Of a stretch of DNA of 27,404 nucleotides, positions 1 to 8,800 are shown in pieces. Positions within the stretch are counted from its first letter, which is position 1, and each line of letters begins with the position of its first letter. This DNA is from Saccoglossus kowalevskii (taxonomy: Eukaryota; Hemichordata; Enteropneusta; Harrimaniidae), in NCBI RefSeq assembly GCF_000003605.2, contig NW_003135837.1, positions 263,258-290,661 of the forward strand. Direction: 5' to 3'. Position numbers and translations under genes: made by a program. The notes under the pieces are model-generated. The model saw nothing but the letters and a program-made list of their open reading frames with translations, made no database searches and was not told the DNA's origin.

Positions 1-171
1 GTACTAGTAAATGAATAATCATAGGACTCCCTCGTTTGCATGCATAATGGACGGGTAATTCTCCAGCATTGTTCGGCTGATTAATAAAAGCACCATTAGC
101 TATTAATAATTGGACAATTTCTAGATTTCCTCGCAGAGCTGCTTTGTGAATGGGTGTTAATCCACTCCAGC
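1..171 (-). CDS. Ankyrin-repeat protein, second coding exon (runs off window edge)
   Basis: Read on the minus strand, this exon follows an acceptor (TTGTTGTAG, ending at 172) and stays open to the window edge. It encodes one full ankyrin repeat and most of a second: GLTPIHKAALRGNLEIVQLL followed by an NGA turn, then GELPVHYACKRGS and IIHLLV. The TPxHxAA and G-hydrophobic-LL signatures are the classic helix-turn-helix ankyrin pattern. The split glycine codon joins in frame (phase 1) to the exon at 3442-3559. Ankyrin repeats mediate protein-protein contacts; nothing here shows the partner or cell compartment. The rest of the gene lies outside the window, so I cannot assign an orthologue. Confidence 0.85.
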
Positions 172-1081
172 CTACAACAAAGTAAAAAAAAAGCACATGA
201 GTACATGTACTACTTAAAGTCACAGAATTGGTGAGATATCATGATGGTCAGTGTTGCCAATGAACCAACATAAAAAAATCCCTGCTACCTTAAAACTTAA
301 TACATTTTACAATTAAAACATTCAGGGCAAAACTGCAGTGAAGATAATTATTACTACCGGTACTTATAATATTCAAAATGAATATGGATTTGTTTTAAGC
401 ATTTTGAATATATTTTATGGGATTTAAGTTTTTCTTAAATTGGCCATGACTAAGGAAATGACGCAGGGAGATGCGAATTGGGTTAAATACATAAAAAATG
501 TTCAAATTTCAATGATGTTCAGTATGTTCTTCCTCTCATTTGAGTGTGTTTAAATTCCCTTTGATAACATTTTTGAATACTGTAAAACACTTCCATTTTA
601 ACACCGAATCTCAATTAAACTAAAGTTACAACAATCATAATAAATTTTCTTTAAAATTAGGTACATCTTAAATTAGTGAAATTACACGAAAGCTAAATTA
701 AATAGAATGCCAGCAGTATTTTATAGTTAATATGTAAATTTAGAATTCCTGTTAGTCGCAGTAATTCAAAACATGGATGATAAAATCAAATTTTTTTTTG
801 TTTAATCCATCTAACCTATGTGTTCAGCAAACTTTTTTCTTCCATCTTTATAAATGTTTATAAATGCCAATGGCAACTGAATACAACTAGGCAATCAGGA
901 AGCACAGTGAACAACAACGTCATTTGAAAACGTTCAATGTTACTTTATAAGGCAATAGCAACCTCTTGTTTCAGCGATGAAGGGAACAGGTTTTTAGTGC
1001 CAATTTTATTTTATTTGTACTTTATTTTCAGTATTTTGTATTACTTCAAGGATGCAATATAGATGAGAATATGTAGTTTCT

Positions 1082-1113
1082 GACTCCTGTGTGCGAAGCA
1101 CAAAAAGGGAGTC
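1082..1113. repeat. Two-step hairpin heading the ~150 bp array
   Basis: An outer 6-bp stem GACTCC/GGAGTC encloses an inner 5-bp stem TGTGC/GCACA with a three-base GAA loop; a TG bulge and an A-run separate the stems. It is followed within 10 bases by a TG-rich tract and then by the tandem units. The same plan is seen at 7717-7747. Confidence 0.7.
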
Positions 1114-1121
1114 TTAGCAGT

Positions 1122-1147
1122 TAGTGTGTCTGTGTGTGTGTGTGTGT
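1122..1147. repeat. (TG)n microsatellite
   Basis: A nearly pure TG run with one C interruption, placed between the hairpin at 1082-1113 and the first ~150 bp unit. Confidence 0.85.
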
Positions 1148-2000
1148 TCCACTGATATCTCAAGAACCATACATTGATTTTTGATGAAACTTGGTGAATA
1201 GATGCTCTGGGCCAATGCGCAGATTTGTTTAGGTTTTGGTAAAAATCCATGCATATTAATGACCTAATTTGCATGGTAATTAGCTGATTTTTAGCTGTTC
1301 CATAATTGTTCCACTGATATCTAAAGAACCACTCATTGGATTTTGATGAAACTTGGCACATAGATGTTCTGAACTAATGCGCAGATTTGATTAGTTTTGG
1401 GTAAAAATCTGTGCAATATTAATTGCCTAATTTGCATAATGATTAATTAATTTTTGGCTTTTCCCTGATATCTCAAGTACTAATCATCACATTTCAATAA
1501 AACTTGGTACATAGATATCATAGGACACTGCACAGACCTGATGGTTTTTAGGGTAATATCAGTACATATTAATTACCTAATTTGCATAATTAATTAATTT
1601 TCAGCTTTTGATATTTCAAGTAGTAATCATCACATTTCAATGAAACTTGGTACATAGTTATTTAAAGACTGTGCAGAGACCTGATTAGTTTTGGGGTAAA
1701 TATTTGTGCATATTAATTACCTTATTAGCATAATTAGTTAATTTTCAGCTTTTCGCCTGATAACTCAAATACTGATCATCATATTTCAATGAGACTTGCT
1801 ACATAGATTCTCTTGGACTATGCACAGACCTGATTAGTTTTAGGGTAAATAATTGTGGATATTAATTACCTAATTCGCATAATTAGTTAATTTTTCCATG
1901 AATGTTCCACTGATATATAAAAAAACACTATTTGGATTTTATTGAAACTTTCATAGAGTATTCATCATCACATTTCAATGAACCAAGGACTATGCAAAGA
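1147..2000. repeat. Diverged tandem array, six units of ~150 bp
   Basis: Six degenerate copies, recognised by the block CTGATATCTCAAG followed ~35 bases later by GAAACTTGG. The GAAACTTGG marker or its variant lies at about 1186, 1348, 1499, 1642, 1791 and 1944, giving spacings of 143-162 bp. Each unit then carries a CAGA(C/T)(T/C)TG block, a GGTAAA block, and TAATTTGCAT with TAATTA-rich tails. Copies are most diverged at the far end (1900-2000). No coding potential is maintained across units. Confidence 0.85.
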
Positions 2001-2239
2001 CCCAATTAGTTTTTGGTAAATAATGTTTTGATACATACATGTACAATAACAATCACCGCACATATGTATTATTGGTTTTAATTTTTCATCCAATGAATAC
2101 TGTTGTGAGATTGTATAAATCATAGTTTGATTTGGTCAACATTATTGAGTATCAAACAACAATATTAAAAAAATAGATGTTTTCATTCATCTTGTGTCTT
2201 TATTTACTTTGTGGGCTTTAACGATTACTAGCCACCTAA

Positions 2240-2686
2240 GGGACGACGTCAAAAGATCGATGTCGGATAAAAAACTTAATTCCTTTAGTTTTTTTCCAAA
2301 CCCCCTACCCCCCACTGAAACTTAATTGATAATTATCGGTCATGGCGTCAGACTACATTCACCATTAAATACAAATTGATAATCGGACAGTAGTATTGCA
2401 TAGCAGTTGGTTGTCGGGTGGGTGTAAAAAGATTTTACAAATGCACCTCATTTGACGCAGATTTACACTCGGACCAAACCATTTTTCTGTTTTTTTCCCT
2501 TTTCGGTTATTTCTGTCCATGATTGGATAGAAAAAAAACGAACTACAAATACTCCAAGATTTTTTTTGACTTCATTAAAAAATAAAATCGTTTTTGTAGG
2601 ATGGAAACTTTTTGAGGTCAAAACCCCCACTCCCAAACTAAAGGAAATAAGTTTGTTATCCGACATCGATCTTTTGACGTCGTCCC
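2240..2686. mobile_element. Harbinger-like MITE with TAA target duplication
   Basis: A 447 bp element with long terminal inverted repeats. The first 31 bases, starting GGGACGACGTCAAAAGATCG at 2240, match the reverse complement of 2656-2686, and similarity continues with small changes for about 50 bases. It is flanked on both sides by TAA (2237-2239 and 2687-2689). A 3-bp TAA/TTA duplication and GGG-initial inverted repeats are typical of the PIF/Harbinger superfamily. There is no transposase; the small open frames inside are artefacts of the repeat. Confidence 0.85.
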
Positions 2687-3441
2687 TAAAAAAATTGCCA
2701 GCAAATAAATAATTATTCCAAATAAAATTATGTAAGTATGGTATGGGAAATAATAATTTAATACCTACTGTTCATATTTCAAAACAAAAAAATTGAGAAA
2801 AAACAAAAACAATAAAGCCCAAACTAGAATTGTATTATATGAGTAAATTGATTATGGGTAATTAATCATATCCTAATTAGATGCAGATGGTGCATGTATA
2901 GTGTGGATAGTTAGTTTTATGGGTGAAGTTTCTCATCAAATATTGTTTTCAATCAGATTTCAAGTGCAGAAAAAGTGTGAAATATTAAAATGGTGATTTT
3001 TTTTAAATTCTACACACAATGAATTATTATTTGATCACAAGGGTACAATTTAATTTCAAATGTAAACATATAAGATGGGATATATTGTTAATACCAGCAT
3101 GGAAGTACGTGCTTTGTAGTTCTATGATAGAATTGATTTACATGTAAGGGGTTAAACATTTGAAAACATGGGGGGTCTTATCGGCACATTTTTATATTTC
3201 TTGCAACACGTTACATGCAACTTTATTTTTGGTATCTACCTTGCAAATTTTTTGAACAAATCTTCCGTCACCCCTCACGATTTTCAATGGTCAATCCCTT
3301 AAAACAAGATGACTATAAACCGTTGGTAAACGGCACTCAACATCTGAATCCAATTAGATGTGGTTTCAACATTGATACACAACAAAGGTCAGATGTCAAC
3401 AATGAACCGCAAATTTAGGTAATTACAACAATTATTCTTAC

Positions 3442-3559
3442 CAATTAAATTAACAGTTTCTGGGTGTAGTTGAATGATCCGAGCACAATCAGATACACCG
3501 AAATTTTGTACCGCTTCCATAAGATTTGCCATCATCCCGATTCCCGGTGCAGTAGCCAT
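3442..3559 (-). CDS. Ankyrin-repeat protein, first coding exon
   Basis: Minus-strand exon beginning with ATG at 3559 (an in-frame TGA lies two codons upstream, so this is the first usable start) and ending at the donor G|GTAAGA. The 39 codons read MATAPGIGMMANLMEAV, then a QNFG turn and CARIIQLHPETVNLI, and continue into the ankyrin exon at 171 through a split Gly codon. Residues 12-39 look like a degenerate capping ankyrin repeat (a helix, a short turn, then a second helix ending in an L-x-P-E-x-V-N pattern). I do not recognise the orthologue. It is transcribed away from LARP7 from a shared ~250 bp spacer. Confidence 0.8.
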
Positions 3560-3817
3560 AGTTCACTGCCTTGTTGTTGTGTTGTATACACATACGATCT
3601 GGTATTCAACCGTTATGTAACAAATCAGTCAGACAATGGGACAGAAATCTGACACGCCAAATACAACAACGCGACCTGATGAACCTGCGCAGTGACCTTT
3701 TTAGAAATACAAAAATTACAATGATTGGTTAAATTTCGACCAGAAATTAGATATTGGCCAATCACAATACTTTTAAGAAACATCGATTGAAATTTAGTCA
3801 ACGCGTCAGTTTATAAT
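3560..3817. promoter_or_regulatory. Divergent promoter, ankyrin gene / LARP7
   Basis: The spacer between the ankyrin ATG (minus strand) and the probable LARP7 leader exon (plus strand) is about 250 bp. It contains an ATTGG box at 3724-3728 and the palindrome ATTGGCCAAT at 3753-3762, that is, two CCAAT boxes back to back in opposite orientation. CCAAT boxes bind NF-Y, and head-to-head gene pairs with symmetric CCAAT sites commonly fire in both directions. No TATA box is evident. The transcription start sites are inferred, not seen. Confidence 0.6.
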
Positions 3818-3912
3818 ATGGCGCCGTTCATAAAAGTGTGAAACGTGTGCGAAGACTTTCTGAGTTGTTTGTTGTTTTCTTACTGAAGCTACTAGAAACT
3901 AGATTACAAAAC
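3800..3912 (+). other. Probable non-coding first exon of LARP7
   Basis: The coding exon at 5584 begins with an acceptor just six bases before the ATG, so a leader exon must lie upstream. The best candidate ends at the strong donor AAAAC|GTGAGT (3912/3913), close to the CCAAT cluster. It would contain a short upstream open frame, ATG at 3818 with a stop at 3839-3841 (seven codons plus stop), which could dampen translation if the transcript starts before it. The start boundary is approximate. Confidence 0.45.
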
Positions 3913-4222
3913 GTGAGTATAATAGGCAATAATGCTCAGCTGGTAAGAAAATATGCCCACCTTACCCTTCTGTTATCGGGGCTAACGCGACGTCAATTGT
4001 TATTGAGTTTGCTTGTTGCGTAAGAAATTATTAACTAACGGCAACGTGAATTAGTGACACAGTCTGCTGCAGTCCTGTGTACATGCTTGTTGTTGCGGCA
4101 GTTACTACGCGGTACGTAGTGTTGCATAGCGGCCGGAACAACATGCATAAACACAGGGCTATGTGTATGGTGTCGTAGCGACCGGAACAACAAACATGTA
4201 CTCAAAGTTGTGTCATTGACAC

Positions 4223-5140
4223 CATGGAGGTAAAAAGAGAAGGAGTCACGGCTAAACTTCTTTTGTTTTAGTCAAGTTTAATCCTATAATTTCCTTTGTC
4301 TTATCGTCCTTTTACCCCAGAATCGTCGCCGACGCGTCATTTATTCTCAAGCGTTGTTGCATACAGTACACATTCCAAGGTCTTGTTTTACGGTGTCACA
4401 GTGAATCTTAAAGGACATAAAGCATGCACAGATATTTTATACGTAGAGGAATCGTGTTTGTGAGAACGGGAACGTTGGAATATTGAAAATTAGAGAATTT
4501 CTTGTTAAGTTTATGTAATTTTTCGTTTTTCAGAAAATTTTCCGTTGTATTATTGAATCGGCAATATGGTAATGTTTCGAAACCTTGCTAGTACTGTTTT
4601 TTAGTCCAAAATAAAGCCCGTTTGCAATGGTGCATGACATATACCGCACCGCGTTGTACCAGAGACTGAATTTTGAGGTTCGAAATGACACTTTTTGAAG
4701 TTTATAATCCCGTGTATGTCCTACTTCCTATGGCAGTGCATGGAGGTAAAAATTCGCTGCATTTTTTTTTTCGAGCAATCTTTTTGTTTACAGCATATGC
4801 AAAACAATTCTTCATCTGTAATATGCTCTTCGATTTTGTTTACGTCTTCTGAATTGAAGCATATAGCAGTTTCAGCATCGTAGTCAAACTCGTGCGCGTT
4901 AACGATCGTCGCCATATTTGTTTATAAGAATTTGACTAGAATTGTCATGAAAATCACTGAATGCTATCGAAGGCGTCCGTAGTATGCTAATGCATCATAA
5001 TCCTCACTGCACTAAGCAGAAACTGTCCTCCTTGGTCCGTTCGGCAAATAAACTCCCTGTTCTATGTACAAACAGCGACGACCATCCTGGTACTTTTGAT
5101 TCTAAGCTTGGCTGTGACTACTTCTCTTTTTACCTCCATG
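4223..5140. mobile_element. Non-autonomous DNA transposon, 30-bp TIRs, 7-bp target duplication
   Basis: Bases 4223-4252 (beginning CATGGAGGTAAAAAGAGAAG) match the reverse complement of 5111-5140 at 28 of 30 positions. The element is flanked by identical TTGACAC at 4216-4222 and 5141-5147. The length is 918 bp, so it is an insertion inside LARP7 intron 1. CA...TG termini with a 7-8 bp duplication occur in several superfamilies, P among them; without a transposase I leave the class open. A third copy of the terminal 14 bases sits inside at 4739-4752. The only notable open frame is on the minus strand at 4721-4915. Confidence 0.85.
4721..4915 (-). CDS. Small open frame inside the TIR element, hypothetical
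   Basis: A 64-codon frame on the minus strand starting with ATG in a reasonable context (AAATATGGCGACG). It is acidic in its first 36 residues (AHEFDYDAETA, NSEDVNKIEEHITDEEL), followed by a Cys cluster FCICCKQKDC and a basic tail. Its composition looks more protein-like than the surrounding AT-rich DNA. Its 3' end overlaps the internal copy of the transposon terminus. It may be a captured exon or the remnant N-terminus of a transposon protein. I recognise no family and it may not be expressed. Confidence 0.3.
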   Translation of the reverse strand: MATIVNAHEFDYDAETAICFNSEDVNKIEEHITDEELFCICCKQKDCSKKKMQRIFTSMHCHRK

Positions 5141-5583
5141 TTGACACTGACTGATTGGTTGATGATAGGCTAATGATAATGTTATATCACAGGGAGCCCA
5201 GGAACTATGATCAACTGTACGCACTACCTATGAGCGGGGGAGAGGTATCGGCTGGTAACAAATAGACAAAGGATGAAGGCTCTAGCCAGCTAACATTTTT
5301 TAAACTGGAAAAACAGACGAACAGAATGAAAAATAAAATCTATAAAAAATACCAGTTTGAAGAATATTTAGTAGTATTTTATATTCCTTCAAAAAACTAT
5401 ATGTAGATATTTTAGCCCCACAATTTGTACCCCTAAATGTGATTAAAAATTTTACCCCTAAACAAATCAAGATGCTTGAGCAAAATATTTACCATGGCTA
5501 GTCATATGTCTTTCTGTGGAGGCTGTGTACTAAAAACTCAAAGGAGCAAGGGAACTAATCAAATATCACTTATTTATATACAG

Positions 5584-5868
5584 AATAGAATGGAAACCAT
5601 GAAAAAGAAATATGAGGAGGATGATGTCCATCCTAATAAACCAAAGAGGAGGCGAGTAAAAAACCTCATTTCACAAATCAAGAACCAGCTGGAATTTTAC
5701 TTCAGTGATGCAAATCTACGCAAAGATAGATTTCTGAAGCAGCACATGGACAGCAATGAAGAAGGCTTTGTTGATGTAGATGTACTTTTGCTCTTCAATA
5801 AATTGAAGTCACTAAGTGAAGACAGCAAATTAATTGTCAGAGCTGCCATTGACTCAACGCTACTAAAA
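5584..5868 (+). CDS. LARP7: LARP7 exon 2: start codon and La motif
   Basis: Follows acceptor TATATACAG and ends at AAA|GTATGT (phase 0). The ATG is at 5590. A basic patch (KPKRRRVKN) precedes the La motif: ISQIKNQLEFYFSDANLRKD, RFLKQ, then GFVDVDVLLLFNKLKSL and KLIVRAAI. The aromatic and Asp residues of Q-x-x-x-F-Y-F-S-D-x-N-L form the uridine pocket that reads the 3' UUU-OH end in La-family proteins, and all appear intact. This is the most strongly conserved exon of the gene. Confidence 0.95.
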
Positions 5869-8800
5869 GTATGTAGACGCATAATCACTTTATTTTTTAT
5901 GATATAATATTGTCTTATAAAGGCTATCATGAAAATACCACATAGTATGCTTTAAGGTAGTATGGTTACTGTATTTCTAATATAATATAATATTATTATA
6001 ATAATCTTGAACGTTTTAATGTTGGTCTTGTTGTTTACGCCAAAAAAAACCAAAGATTCAAACGTTCAATGGAGATCCTGAATTGTTCGAGTTACGAACG
6101 TCAGGTTATGAATCAAATTAACATCAAGTTACAAAAAATCTTTTAGAAACCACGCCAACTTTTGCGAAACCACACCTAAATTGTAACTCAATGTTCAATT
6201 GACAGTTAAAAGAACTTTGAGTTATGGACAACATACTGGGGGTACACTTTTTTGTTGTTGAACATCCACATTATTACAATTTGGGCCTGGTTTCGCAATA
6301 GTGGGCGTTTTCTAATATGTGGTGTAGTCATTTTTGTAACTCAACGTTTTCATAATTCAATGTCTGTAACTCGGAACAATTCAGCATTTCATTCAAATGC
6401 CTGCAAATACATTTTGGAGGAAATGCTCATTCAGCTATTTACTGAACGGTAAATTCTATTGTTTTTGGTGCTACATATATTATAATAATTGTTAATACCA
6501 GTAGCCACAAAATTAATATAGTACATTTTTACTCAAAAAGTAAAATATAAATTTGCTGCTGGAATTCCATATTCTAGATTGACATGCACATCTATTATTC
6601 TAAATATTCTAGGTCAATTTGGAAGGCAATAAAATTGGACGAAAGAAACCTTTGTCAGCACCAAAATATAACATAGATGATTTAACAGTTTATGCGGTAA
6701 GTATATCAAGTCAAACCTATCTATAATGCATGTACTGTAAAATCTGTATTATAAACTGCGGCTTCTATTAAAATGGTACAATGCAACAGGAGGGGATGCG
6801 TTTTTTATTAGAGCATCTACACATATGAAAAATGATGAATTTTTGGTTCTTAATTGTTCACGAAAAATGGGTGCGACATCTATTAGGGATGCAGCTTCTA
6901 ATAGAGATTTAACGATACTAATGAACAAGTTGGGTTTGAGGAAACAATTTTACAAAATTGTAGCTGCATATTGTGCATTCACGAGACACATTATAATAAA
7001 CAATAATCAAATCCTAAGGATGTATTACTGCTTTCGATGTTAAGTTATAATTTATTACCAGTAAATCTAATGATACTCATAGTGGGATCTTGAAAATTAC
7101 ATTTCCTGTTTTAATTCCAAGTTATTAAAAATTAATTTGCTTCTTGCACAGGAATGTCTTCCTTCTAACACCAGTCATGAATGGTTGAAGACCGTGTTTG
7201 ATGCTTATGGAACGGTTACATATGTTAGTATCCCTCGCTATAAAACCACTGGTGACATAAAAGGGTTTGCATTTATTGAGTTCTCTACTCCACAAGAGGC
7301 ACAGCTGGCATGTAAGGTAAGGAAAACAGTGATTAAAACAGGGCTGCACAATCCTGTGGATTGTCCCAATGCATCATGGGAATTGACATTTGAATATACT
7401 ATATATATACCAATGATGCTAAGACTTTGTGCTAACTTTTTATGTAAACCATTGTCAAAGTAAACATGGTCTTAAGAAAGGGAGTCGCGGTGAACATGGT
7501 CCTAAGGAAAGTGGGTCACTCTGTGTTAAATTGTCAATTCTCTTGTGCTTAGTAAGGCATTAAAGTGTAGGTCAAGGTGGCAAAAATTTTGGGCTGTACT
7601 GATTTTAATATAACCAGGGGTTTTTCTAGAAACAAACTGCAAGAGGGAGTGCTGCAATTCAGCGGCGCTACCAAGTGGTGGAGATAGGGTTCTCTCCACC
7701 AGGGTGTGGAGTTTTTAGCTCCGCTGTCGACTTTGTCGAGCGGAGCTTATCATATGAGTGATTGTCCGTCGTCGTCGTCCGTGTCAATGTTTTACTTTTT
7801 CGACTTCTTCTTGAAAACTACAAGCCTGAATGCTTTGATACTTGGGTAGACCTCTCTCAGATTTGTTCATTTCATGATGATATCTTCAATTCTCTAATTT
7901 TGGTGAATATTTTTGTCATTTTTAGTAAAAAGTGATATTTTTGACTTCTTGTTGAAAACCGCAAGTGCAATTGCTTTGATATTACATATATAGGTACTAC
8001 ATGTGAACCTCTCTCAGATTTGTTCATTTTGTAATGATATCTTTAATTCTCTAATTTTGGTGAATATTTTTGTCATTTTTGGTAAAAAGTGATTTTTTCG
8101 ACTTCTTGTTGAAAACCGCAAGTCCAATTGCTTTGATATTTACATATATAGGTACTACATGTCGACCTCTCTCAGATTTGTTCATTTTGTAATGATATCT
8201 TCAATTCTCTAATTTTGGTGAAAATTTTTGGTAAAAAGTGATATTTTCGACCTCTTGTTGAAAACTGCAAGTCCAATTGCTTTGATATTACATATATAGG
8301 TACTACATGTGGACCTCTCTCAGATTTGTTCATTTTGTAATGATATCTTTAATTCTCTAATTTTGGTGAATATTTTTGTCATTTTTGGTAAAAAGTGATA
8401 TTTTCGACTTCTTGTTGAAAACCGCAAGTCCAATTGCTTTGATATTACATATATAGGTACTACATGTGGACCTCTCTCGGATTTGTTCATTTCATGATGA
8501 TATCTTTAATTCTCTAATTTTGATGAATATTTTTGTAATTTTTGGTAAAAAGTGATATTTTCGACTTCTTGTTGAAAACCGCAAGTCCAATTGCTTTGAT
8601 ATATTATACATATAGGTACTACATGTGGACCTCTCTCAGATTTGTTCATTTTCTAATGATATCTTCTGTTCTTTAATTGCCATGTGCATTGCTAACAGCG
8701 GAGCTATCTCAGCCGACAGGCTGCTTGTTGATAATTCTAAGTTAAAATGGAGCATTATATGGCTTCCTTGGGGCCAAAATTACTATCACGGGTCACAGTT

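Larger units (their letters stand above)
172..3441 (-). other. Intron 1 of the ankyrin-repeat gene
   Basis: A 3.27 kb intron bounded by GTAAGA and TTGTAG on the minus strand. It holds a hairpin-headed array of ~150 bp units (1082-2000) and a Harbinger-like MITE (2240-2686). The stretches 180-1080 and 2700-3430 are AT-rich, with homopolymer runs and no credible exon or RNA gene that I could see. Confidence 0.75.
3913..5583 (+). other. Intron 1 of LARP7
   Basis: Runs from the GTGAGT donor to TATATACAG. It contains a small diverged duplication near 4104-4194 (two TAGCGNCCGGAACAACA blocks), the 918 bp TIR element (4223-5140), and 5141-5583, where I see no exon or repeat of note. Confidence 0.5.

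Noticed and set aside
2452-2712. 86-codon plus-strand frame and its minus-strand counterpart
   Set aside because: Both lie inside the Harbinger-like MITE and span its inverted repeats; no protein features.
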